This document shows, in pieces, positions 30,234 through 38,751 of a stretch of 53,383 bases of DNA. Source of the stretch: an uncultured Desulfomonile sp. (GTDB lineage: Bacteria; Desulfobacterota; Desulfomonilia; Desulfomonilales; Desulfomonilaceae); the NCBI GenBank assembly GCA_903896745.1, contig CAITZA010000101.1:1-53383 (forward strand), read 5' to 3'. Each line of letters begins with the position of its first letter. Position 1 is the first letter of the stretch. Made by a program: the position numbers and the translations under genes. The notes under the pieces were generated by a model. The model was given only the letters and a program-made list of their open reading frames with translations, did not search any database and was not told where the DNA came from.

Positions 30234-30695
30234 ATGGCTGATATACGACGTGAATATTCAAAGATCCCCCTTGTTGGAGTAGGCGCTCTAATTGTAAACG
30301 ATAACAAGGTGGCTCTCGTGCGCCGGGCCAACGAACCTTCCAGGGGCCAGTGGAGCATCCCGGGGGGTTTGGTAAATCTGGGGGAGTCTTTACCCAACGC
30401 CGTCATCAGGGAAGCTTTTGAGGAAACCGGCTTGATTGTCAGACCGAAGTTTCTTGTAGAATTGCTGGACCGGATCTTCCATGACGAATCTGGCGCTGTT
30501 CGTTATCACTACGTATTGGCAGATTACTGGTGTGAGGTGACCGGTGGCAATCTTTCTGCCGGTTCTGACGCATCTGCCGCTGCATGGGTCAATCTCTCGG
30601 AACTTTCTGACTTTAATCTGGCTGATGTCACGATGGACGTTATCCTCAAAGGATTTGAAATGTACTGCGGCCACTTGGGTTCACCTCTGAAATGA
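30234..30695 (+). CDS. NUDIX hydrolase
   Basis: 'GGLVNLGESLPNAVIREAFEETGLIV' Nudix box. Confidence 0.85.
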   Translation: MADIRREYSKIPLVGVGALIVNDNKVALVRRANEPSRGQWSIPGGLVNLGESLPNAVIREAFEETGLIVRPKFLVELLDRIFHDESGAVRYHYVLADYWCEVTGGNLSAGSDASAAAWVNLSELSDFNLADVTMDVILKGFEMYCGHLGSPLK

Positions 30696-30724
30696 TCAGG
30701 CGGGTTGAAATTCTGTGACGAGTT

Positions 30725-32116
30725 TTGTGGAGGTTGTGTTTGACTGAAGAATGGAAGAGGCTTGGACCAACTTCCGAGATGTTGGCTCTTTCAGGCATTG
30801 GTTTCACAAAAAATGTGTTGATATGCCTGATAGACATACGAGGCGCGTTAAATGTAGAAGTTCTGTTACGGTCTGCTATCAAAGCCGGCAGGAAATATCC
30901 CCATTTAAATAGCCTCATCACGGAGACCAGAGAAAACGGGTTATACTATCTGGAATGGGAACCTCGTGAACCTGACGAGTTACTTGCATTTTTTCAGGAT
31001 CTTTCAAAGACCGGATCACATGCCGCGCCGATTGATGAGACGCTCTCGGCGCTGGGCTCCAGGCTGGATCGTGACTGGGATCTTTTTGTGGAGCCGCCAG
31101 CTGAATTTCATTGTATCAAGCTTTCGGAAGATCGTTTTCTGATTGGTTGGGTAATTCACCATGCGGCTGGGGACGCGGCCCTGGGCTCGGATGTGGGGCG
31201 CCTTACTCTTCAGATTTACCACGAAACCACACATGGTTGCACAACTGATTGGGATCAGGAATATCTCTCGTTCTCGGGCGCCCAAAAAAGACCTGTGAGA
31301 AGAAACAAGCCGCGTTTGCCGGATATTGTTAAAGACTTTAGGAAAGCAGCCGGGAATTTGTTCAGAAAGCCGACGCTGCCTGCCGGTTCCGGGGACAAAT
31401 ATGATTCACGGCAACATCATTCCAAACGTGTTTTTTCGGAGCACGAATCGGACGAGTTGCTAAAACGCCTCAGAACCAGGGGAATGTCACTTGTAGATGC
31501 TCTTGTGGCAACTTGCAGTTATTCCATCGATAGCTGGAATACCGAACAAAATGTTAGACCCGGATATTTGAGCGCATCTGTATCTGTGAACATGCGAGGC
31601 AGATTTTCGGAGATTGACAAAGGTAATAGCAGTTCCTTGATCTTCTTTGATTCTACTCCTGAAGAAAGGAATGATCCAACGAACTATACACGATCAATTG
31701 CCATAAAACGCATTCATCATTTCCGGAAACAGGTCGATCTCACTCTGACCAACAATATTGGAATGATGGTAAATGCTGCAAGAATCTTTCCATACCATTT
31801 ACGAAGAAAAATCGTCGCATTTATTACAAATCAGCATGAATTCTCTATTGCGGTAACTCTTCTGGGGGTGATTTGGCCAAAAATCGAAAAAGGACGTTTT
31901 ACATCAGACTCGGCTCTTTCCGAAATTGGAGATTTGCGCGTTGAGGAAGTCATTGGGATACCCTACAAGATGCTTTCCAAAACCAGGAATTTGATCATGG
32001 TCTACATTTTCAGGAAAAGACTGAACTTTGTCTTGTCAAGTTCCGCGAGTCTCTTCTCAAAAGATGAGAATGGCCGGTTTCTGGATCTGATACTCGAAAA
32101 AATGCGACAGCTTTAG
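30725..32116 (+). CDS. condensation-domain/wax-ester-synthase-like acyltransferase
   Basis: 'IGWVIHHAAGDAALGSDVGRL' (HHxxxDA), 'LSASVSVNMRGRF'; 463 aa; start uncertain. Confidence 0.6.
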   Translation: MWRLCLTEEWKRLGPTSEMLALSGIGFTKNVLICLIDIRGALNVEVLLRSAIKAGRKYPHLNSLITETRENGLYYLEWEPREPDELLAFFQDLSKTGSHAAPIDETLSALGSRLDRDWDLFVEPPAEFHCIKLSEDRFLIGWVIHHAAGDAALGSDVGRLTLQIYHETTHGCTTDWDQEYLSFSGAQKRPVRRNKPRLPDIVKDFRKAAGNLFRKPTLPAGSGDKYDSRQHHSKRVFSEHESDELLKRLRTRGMSLVDALVATCSYSIDSWNTEQNVRPGYLSASVSVNMRGRFSEIDKGNSSSLIFFDSTPEERNDPTNYTRSIAIKRIHHFRKQVDLTLTNNIGMMVNAARIFPYHLRRKIVAFITNQHEFSIAVTLLGVIWPKIEKGRFTSDSALSEIGDLRVEEVIGIPYKMLSKTRNLIMVYIFRKRLNFVLSSSASLFSKDENGRFLDLILEKMRQL

Positions 32117-32174
32117 CAAGACAGTTACCCGCGATTTTGGTTCTGGAAAAAGCCTGGAAGTGAACAGCGCAGGT

Positions 32175-33446
32175 TCATTTCATTGCGACATCGAGTTCGT
32201 CAGTCAATTGTTTGGCTGCTTGCGTACCCCAGAGTTCTTTAGTGGAAGGTTCCAGGCTTTTGGGTTGGTATCTGGTTGTACAATAAGTTTCGCCTCGCCA
32301 CTGAAGAGCGTCCTTGAATAGTATTTTTTTTAGTATGATCAGATGAACCAATATGAGAGTCAGATTGCCCACGACGATGTAAATGGAATAGCGTCTTGGC
32401 AGGCCAAGTTCATAAAAGAATCTGAACGACCCCAAAATCATTGCAAAAACACATGCCAGTGGCAACAAAAACCAGGAATGTGGCATTAGCTCCTGAGCGG
32501 GCTCAACATACATGCATAACGACATAATAAAACAAGGGAAACTCACGAGAATATGCATTGGAAGAAACTTGATCACCACAGAAGGCTTATAGTTCATCGC
32601 AGCGCTCAAAATTCTGGTCCAGCCTTTGAGGACTTCTCCACAACTGCTATACATCCTAGTGCATAACAGGTTTCGACCGTTTGCAAATAAAAGTCCCAGG
32701 CCCGCGGCTTTTATCCGTTTTCCAATACCGATGTCCTCCACCGCCAAATCTCTTACGTTCTTGTGACCACCTATCTTGTCATAAGCTTTCCTGCTCACCA
32801 TAAAAAACATACCATTGGCCGTGGCTACCGGACTGCTCGGATCGTTTACTCGGGAAAGTGGAAAAAGAATCGCTGCCATTGAAGCAAGTGTAGGCTGAAG
32901 AGCCTTTTCCCAGAAAGTTCGCAGCACAAATCGAGGGGTCAGCGTGATAAGGTTGACCTTTCGTCTTAAAGCCTCACTCAGGCATTGTTTAAACGCCTTT
33001 GGGTGAAGGCTGCTGTCGGCGTCCAGAAAGGCAAGCCATTCCCCCTTGGCAAACCCTGAGGCAACATCCAGGGCATGACATTTCCCCGTCCATCCTGCCT
33101 GCCTCTTGTCTATTGTCACCAATCTGCAATTCGCCCTGTTATGAAATAATTTTCTTACTATAGACCCTGTTTGATCCGTAGACCGATCATCAACGCAGAT
33201 CAGTTCGAGGTTCTCATAGTCCTGTTCAAGTATGGATTTGAGGCACAACTCTATGACTTTTTCTTCATTGTGCGCAGGGACGAGAACAGAGATTAGAGGT
33301 AATTCCTCGGGCAGAGAGACTGACGCGTTCGGTTGCAGGGTTGGAACCCATTTCTTGTTCTCATGAATTTCAAGGAGTCGAACTAACCAGAAAACCAGTA
33401 TGTAAGTCAGAATCCCTGCGCCTGTAATAAAACCGAAACTATCCAA
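32175..33446 (-). CDS. family 2 glycosyltransferase (HpnB/CrtQ-like)
   Basis: 'PLISVLVPAHNEEKVIELCLKSILEQDYENLELICVDDRSTDQTG', 'AGWTGKCHALDVASGFAKGEWLAFLDADSSLHP'; C-terminal TM helices. Confidence 0.8.
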   Translation of the reverse strand: MDSFGFITGAGILTYILVFWLVRLLEIHENKKWVPTLQPNASVSLPEELPLISVLVPAHNEEKVIELCLKSILEQDYENLELICVDDRSTDQTGSIVRKLFHNRANCRLVTIDKRQAGWTGKCHALDVASGFAKGEWLAFLDADSSLHPKAFKQCLSEALRRKVNLITLTPRFVLRTFWEKALQPTLASMAAILFPLSRVNDPSSPVATANGMFFMVSRKAYDKIGGHKNVRDLAVEDIGIGKRIKAAGLGLLFANGRNLLCTRMYSSCGEVLKGWTRILSAAMNYKPSVVIKFLPMHILVSFPCFIMSLCMYVEPAQELMPHSWFLLPLACVFAMILGSFRFFYELGLPRRYSIYIVVGNLTLILVHLIILKKILFKDALQWRGETYCTTRYQPKSLEPSTKELWGTQAAKQLTDELDVAMK

Positions 33447-33597
33447 TACATCGACTCCAAAATAGAATAAGCCCCGTCAAACTTTCCATCATGTTATCTT
33501 AACAAAATGGAACCAGCATTCTAGCGTTTTTTGTATCGAGACACAATAGATCGGATTATCAATCAGATTTGGAGAACTCAATCCTATTGGCTCAAAT

Positions 33598-34299
33598 TCA
33601 TGTCTTTTTAGCTGCTGCAACAATTCCGAAACGTGATCCGGTTTCAAATCCATCAATTAATTCCAGGCGATTTTGCTTAAATTCATGCAAAAACTCTTTC
33701 TCACTGAAACGATCTTCTGTTGGATGTCTAAGCAACGGCTTCAATATGAAATTAGCATACAGAGGCGGGTATATTTCTTCAAAATAAAATGTTCCACCTT
33801 TTGTGAGTGTCCTGGAAATCTCTCTAAGACATTGCCGCCAATCCAGAACATGATGAATAATTCCAAAATTGACAATAGCGTCGAAACTGTCGTCAGGAAA
33901 GGGCAAATACTGGGCGTCTCCAACGTAGTACGCGATATTTCGGCGCAACCTCACTGGTGTCAGGAAACGGGCTCGCCGCACCAGTATTTCTTCCAGATCA
34001 AACGCGACCACTTCTGAAAATCCCATTTTGTCGATCATCAGCCTGGCGCCACGCCCCAGACCGCATCCAATCTCAAGCGCTACCCCTTTCTTTTGTGGCT
34101 CGGCAAATTTTAACCATTTTGTTACCTCCCTACGCTGAAAAATCTCGCGAATGGGGCTGTAAATCCATAAACGCTCGGGCCAATTCATCAGCATTTCTTG
34201 AAATCTTGGATTTCTGATTGGTCGCTCCAGTAAGACCTTGCATTTGTGAGTAAAACGGGGAACCTCAAATATAAATCCCAGCAATTTCGCGATTAGCAA
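33598..34299 (-). CDS. SAM-dependent class I methyltransferase
   Basis: 'GVALEIGCGLGRGARLMIDKMGFSEVVAFDLEE', 'YLPFPDDSFDAIVNFGIIHHVLDW'. Confidence 0.85.
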   Translation of the reverse strand: MLIAKLLGFIFEVPRFTHKCKVLLERPIRNPRFQEMLMNWPERLWIYSPIREIFQRREVTKWLKFAEPQKKGVALEIGCGLGRGARLMIDKMGFSEVVAFDLEEILVRRARFLTPVRLRRNIAYYVGDAQYLPFPDDSFDAIVNFGIIHHVLDWRQCLREISRTLTKGGTFYFEEIYPPLYANFILKPLLRHPTEDRFSEKEFLHEFKQNRLELIDGFETGSRFGIVAAAKKT

Positions 34300-35274
34300 T
34301 TATGCGAATCTTGCGCATGATAATGCTGTAACGATGAGAAAAGCCAATGGTAGGTAACTGGCCCTGTTGAACAGTCTCGCCGCCATTGGAGGACCAGGAT
34401 TCAGGTACAGAGCTTTTGCCGGTTCGAGAATTAAATACCATCCCAAGATGATAGCGCCAGGGAGGTAAAGCCACCCTACCCCCGAGCCGGACAAAAAATA
34501 AATTGCGATGCTCCCGAAAACCGTCATTCCACACGCGGCAATCAGATAAAATACCGATTCCTGCAGTCCTTTGACCGTCAATGTGGTTCGCGCTGACACT
34601 TTGGCGTCATTTTCCATATCTACGATGTCGTTCGCGATATTTTGACCGCCTATTTCCCAGGCTGCGAGCCATAGCGCCAAAACTACAACAAATCCGGTAG
34701 ACGGACTTGGATCAACCGCCAGAACTCCTGCAACCCCACCGCTGGCTTTAACCATTGCGGAAGGGATGATCTTGAAATGACTGATCCTGAGAAGCTTGCA
34801 ATAAATTGTTTCCAGTGAAGCGGAGACAAGAAACAGGAGAGCACAGTATGGATTGAGAATCCATGCGCCGATCAAGGCAACCAAAGCCCACACACCGAAC
34901 CAGAGAAGTCCGTGCCGGTAGGAAATCAAACCCTGGGCCAATGGGTGCTGAACAAATATCTCGTCAACATGAAATACCTGCTGGTCTTGGGCATCCAGAG
35001 AAAGCCTCTGCCTGTCAATTCCAATATCTATAATGTCATTGAGCGCATAAACGGAAGTGTAGCCAGCAAAGGCCGTAAAAAGGCCTATCAGGATTGTCCA
35101 AACATCCGGAAAACACCCCAGATACAACAGGGCCGCCATGGCCGGCGTCGCAACATCCAGCATTGCATGAGATGTTCTGGAGAGACCGAAATAAAGCTTT
35201 AGACGGGATGACCGAAACTTATCAAGAATTATTGAGGACTCACAATGACAGCTCATTACATGGACTCTATGCAA
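34300..35274 (-). CDS. UbiA family prenyltransferase
   Basis: 'YALNDIIDIGIDR' and 'NDIVDMENDAKVSARTTLTV' Asp-rich motifs; multi-TM. Confidence 0.75.
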   Translation of the reverse strand: MHRVHVMSCHCESSIILDKFRSSRLKLYFGLSRTSHAMLDVATPAMAALLYLGCFPDVWTILIGLFTAFAGYTSVYALNDIIDIGIDRQRLSLDAQDQQVFHVDEIFVQHPLAQGLISYRHGLLWFGVWALVALIGAWILNPYCALLFLVSASLETIYCKLLRISHFKIIPSAMVKASGGVAGVLAVDPSPSTGFVVVLALWLAAWEIGGQNIANDIVDMENDAKVSARTTLTVKGLQESVFYLIAACGMTVFGSIAIYFLSGSGVGWLYLPGAIILGWYLILEPAKALYLNPGPPMAARLFNRASYLPLAFLIVTALSCARFA

Positions 35275-35292
35275 TTCGAAACATGGTTGAGA

Positions 35293-36006
35293 TTACTCAT
35301 ACGGGAAGGTCAGTTTTCCGCCCAAGAATCCTGTGTAACCCACCAGAGCCGCAACCACAAATATATTTAGAACATAGGCTATGACGAGCCAATCCGTCAT
35401 TCGCAACGGATCAGTAATCAAAAAGGTTCTTGTCAGAAACGCTGAAATGGCAAACACAAAGGCTACACATGCTAAGCGCCTCTTAATTCCAATGATTCCA
35501 GCATCAGTCGCCTCATAATTTATCCACCATGTAAAATATCCGGTGACAATGGCAGCAAATATGGAAATTGTCCCAATGCCTAGGGTCAAATAGGCCGCCC
35601 ATTCCGTTGCGGATGATCTCGTAAGGATTGCGGCCACCTCAAGCAGAGGAGTCACCATGAGTAGTCCTAAAGGGAAATGAACCATGGCAGGGTGTGGGTG
35701 CCTTCTAAAGAATGGATGCTTGTCTAAAACATCTTCGACAATTCCCTTTATTCCGATGCTTTTCTCTTTAACCGACACGCTGCTCTGACCAACAAGCGCG
35801 ACTCTCTCCAGCATCTCCGGACCATGAGGCGCAGCCCTAAGGTCTGCGCTTAAATCAGAGCCGGCCTGATGGCGTTTCATGTGAAGGCCGCCTACCCAAC
35901 GTTTGCTAGAAGAGACGTCGTAAACCTGTCCATCCACTACAACCAGAGACGGTCTTCCCTCTTTACCATCAGACCTGGATATCTCTTCCAGAGAAAAAGT
36001 TTTCAT
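35293..36006 (-). CDS. cytochrome b5-like domain fused to DUF2231 membrane domain
   Basis: 'FSLEEISRSDGKEGRPSLVVVDGQVYDVSSSKRWVGGLHMKRHQAGSDLSADLRAAPHGPEML' plus 'HPHPAMVHFPLGLLMVTPLLEVAA'. Confidence 0.75.
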   Translation of the reverse strand: MKTFSLEEISRSDGKEGRPSLVVVDGQVYDVSSSKRWVGGLHMKRHQAGSDLSADLRAAPHGPEMLERVALVGQSSVSVKEKSIGIKGIVEDVLDKHPFFRRHPHPAMVHFPLGLLMVTPLLEVAAILTRSSATEWAAYLTLGIGTISIFAAIVTGYFTWWINYEATDAGIIGIKRRLACVAFVFAISAFLTRTFLITDPLRMTDWLVIAYVLNIFVVAALVGYTGFLGGKLTFPYE

Positions 36007-36050
36007 CGGCTTGCAGTCCTTTGAAATCACCGGCGTTTAGGAAAAAAATG

Positions 36051-36377
36051 TCACAGTAGGGCCTGTAATTTCCAACAGCTATCCCCTGCCGGTTGATGGA
36101 TGAGCATGTGCTCTTGCTGACAGCCATTTTCAGAACTGCCTTTTAGAATAGTCCTGGGTTCAACCTGGAATCTGTCAGTAGAATCGTCGCATTCATCCGA
36201 AATGACATCTACTATCATTTGAACATTCGCATCGGAATAAATCGCCTGTCCTCCCACAAATACCCTCGGATAGCGAGGATTCCCGGATGTTTCTATTGGA
36301 GACAATTTTTCCGGCTTCTTGGTAGGGGTATAACGTGACTCAGGGGCGCATCCCGAACAGCTTCTACATCCTGACAT
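36051..36377 (-). CDS. small protein with Cys-rich N-terminus
   Basis: MSGCRSCSGCAPESRY...; directly upstream of the cyt b5-DUF2231 gene on the same strand. Confidence 0.5.
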   Translation of the reverse strand: MSGCRSCSGCAPESRYTPTKKPEKLSPIETSGNPRYPRVFVGGQAIYSDANVQMIVDVISDECDDSTDRFQVEPRTILKGSSENGCQQEHMLIHQPAGDSCWKLQALL

Positions 36378-36507
36378 TTGTAGCTCCTAATTATTTGGAT
36401 AAACTTCTTATTCCGAAATAAACTTTTTTTACAATCACCTGATATTTAAACTAAAGCCTGATCGGCCTGGTGTCAACATAACCGTTTTTTAATCCGATCA
36501 TGGTTTC

Positions 36508-38280
36508 CTAACGCGGCGCCAATATTCTGATTTCTTCAACCGAGCTGTTTTCAAACTCTTTCAGGGCTGATCTTATAACTGGATTTTCCATTGCCTCGCT
36601 TCTGATTGCGCGATGTTGATCAGTCTGCCCGTCAAGCACAACGTCATAAGGCTTATGATTAACCAGTGAAGTCTCCTCTGACAGCATCAAGGTCTTTACT
36701 TGCGCCTTACCAAAAAAATCGTCAAGAATGGATTTCAGGTCCGGTTTATTTTTTATGCTTGCCTCAAATTGATCCCTGTAAACTGCCTTTGTAAAACCAA
36801 TCTCCACCATCTTTGGCCCGTAGGAGACGAGTTCCGCATGTTCCATCAATGACAGTACGGATTCATGACCGTGTCCCCTGATTCTGGTTTTCAATCCAAT
36901 CCATACATCTGCAGGATTCCCTATCGGCGCCGGATCTATTCTCTCCGTGGCAAAGCTCTGGGCGCACTTGTCAGTTTCTTCAACCTTACGGTTCAGGGCA
37001 GTAGTGATTTCAGATTCATTATCGGCAGGCTTGAACTCGCGAGATGTTTCGGCGCTGAGGTCAATCGAGCCAGATTTTGGCCTAACGTGTGAAACTCCCA
37101 TTTCAGGTTGTTTGACGACATGCGTTCTTTCCAGTTTGTCAAGCTTCTCTACGAGAGTTCTTAAATCGACAAGTTGAGACGCGTTGGCAAGACGAAGCGT
37201 CATCATTTCCAGAGCTACCCATGGATTAAGGGACTTCCTGATTTCAGCTTCCGCTTTCAGTACGATGGCAAAAAGGTTCTGCAATTCCATCGACGAGCTT
37301 TGTGCGGCGATCTTGCTCATTTCTTCCAGTTCAGAATGGCTCACGTCCACTAATGAAGAAATAACTCCCCCATCCTTAATTGTCGCCACTATAATCAGAT
37401 TTCTCAAATACTGGATCAGATCTATCACGAACTGATCCGGATCGTATCCTTTTTGAAACAATTCATTAAGTAATCTGAGCGCTCCCTGGCTGTCCCGTGC
37501 AATAGCCATGCCGACAAGCGTCGCCAAACCGTCCCGACCGTCAATACCCAAAATCGAGGACACTTGTCCCATTGTTATTGGACCATCGCTAAAAGCTATG
37601 ACCTGATCCAGCAGGCTCAAGGCATCCCGGAACGATCCCCTGGCTTCTCTCGCAATAGCATAAATTGACTCTGAATCAGCCTGCAGATTTTCCTGTTCCA
37701 GTATTCTTGAAAGTCCGGATGATATATCCGCCGTAGATATGGTTCTGAAATTAAACCTCTGACACCTCGAGTTTATTGTGGCCGGCACCTTATGGGATTC
37801 GGTAGTGGCAAAAATGAACTTTGCGTGCGCCGGCGGTTCCTCAAGGGTTTTCAACAATGCGTTAAAAGCATTTATCGATATCATATGCACTTCATCTATT
37901 ATGATGATCTTGTACAATGAGGCCACTGGTGGATACTTAATATTGTCGTTTATTTCACGTATGTTTTCTACGGACGTATTTGAGGCCCCATCGATTTCAA
38001 CCACATCCACACTGTATCCACCGGAAATTTCCCTGCAAGAGACACATTTGTTACAGGGATCGGCATCGTCCGGTTTCCTGCCTGTGCAATTGAGCGATTT
38101 TGCCAAAATTCTCGCAACCGTTGTTTTCCCCACTCCTCTTACTCCGCAAAAAAGGAATGCGTGTCCAACCCTTCCGGATGTAATGGAGTTCTTTAATGTT
38201 TGAACTACGTGGCCTTGACCGATTACATCACTAAAGGTTGACGGTCTGTATTTTCGTGCAAGGACTAAGTAGGGAGGCAT
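36508..38280 (-). CDS. dnaX: DNA polymerase III subunit gamma/tau
   Basis: 'YLVLARKYRPSTFSDVIGQGHVVQTLKNSI', 'FCGVRGVGKTTVARILAKSLNC', 'CNKCVSC', 'IDGASNTSVENIREI'. Confidence 0.95.
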   Translation of the reverse strand: MPPYLVLARKYRPSTFSDVIGQGHVVQTLKNSITSGRVGHAFLFCGVRGVGKTTVARILAKSLNCTGRKPDDADPCNKCVSCREISGGYSVDVVEIDGASNTSVENIREINDNIKYPPVASLYKIIIIDEVHMISINAFNALLKTLEEPPAHAKFIFATTESHKVPATINSRCQRFNFRTISTADISSGLSRILEQENLQADSESIYAIAREARGSFRDALSLLDQVIAFSDGPITMGQVSSILGIDGRDGLATLVGMAIARDSQGALRLLNELFQKGYDPDQFVIDLIQYLRNLIIVATIKDGGVISSLVDVSHSELEEMSKIAAQSSSMELQNLFAIVLKAEAEIRKSLNPWVALEMMTLRLANASQLVDLRTLVEKLDKLERTHVVKQPEMGVSHVRPKSGSIDLSAETSREFKPADNESEITTALNRKVEETDKCAQSFATERIDPAPIGNPADVWIGLKTRIRGHGHESVLSLMEHAELVSYGPKMVEIGFTKAVYRDQFEASIKNKPDLKSILDDFFGKAQVKTLMLSEETSLVNHKPYDVVLDGQTDQHRAIRSEAMENPVIRSALKEFENSSVEEIRILAPR

Positions 38281-38299
38281 TTTTTTGAAGAGAGCGCTG

Positions 38300-38441
38300 T
38301 GAGATATTTGGAGATACGCCGACAGCCTGGAGAGGGCCGACCCCCGAGATTACGTCCGCTGCTTCCTTCCGGACCTGACGGGTTAAATAACTCCAGGTCG
38401 CCCTCACCAAGATGCCGGCGTGGACAATCGCTTGAACCCCC
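38300..38441 (-). ncRNA. ffs: signal recognition particle RNA (4.5S-like)
   Basis: Minus strand contains CCGTCAGGTCCGGAAGGAAGCAGCGG, the diagnostic SRP domain IV core; flanking GGTGAGGGCGACC / GGTCGGCCCTCTCC and GCCGGCA / TGTCGGC pairing; ends approximate. Confidence 0.9.
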
Positions 38442-38472
38442 TAAAAGAGGATTCACCTAAACTTCATAGTCT

Positions 38473-38501
38473 TATATAGCAAATTTAACTTTTATCGTCA
38501 A
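38473..38501 (-). promoter_or_regulatory. sigma70-type promoter for SRP RNA
   Basis: Minus strand TTGACG - 17 nt - TATATA, about 30 nt upstream of the predicted mature 5' end. Confidence 0.65.
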
Positions 38502-38751
38502 GGAAGAGTCCAGCGCATGTCGATCGTTTTCTATTGCGTTGCTGAAAGAATCTCGACGCCATGTACAATTATCCGGGATGTCAATACGGTCAGGGGGCTT
38601 TCAAAAATATTCCAGTTTCTTTATTACCTGCATCAGGCATGTTAAACTTCATCCGTGTTCAGTAATAAAGGAGCATGAATGTCTGATCAACCTCAGAGTC
38701 ATTGCATTCCGGTCAATGACGTGCCAATTCGTCAGCACTGGGAGACACAAT

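Noticed and set aside
36003-36053. TGA stop of the Cys-rich ORF as a possible selenocysteine codon
   Set aside because: Although tRNA-Sec is present, reading through the TGA gives only seven codons before another TGA and no obvious SECIS stem follows.
38265-38456. 63 aa minus-strand ORF
   Set aside because: Coincides with the SRP RNA gene; translation has no protein-like features.
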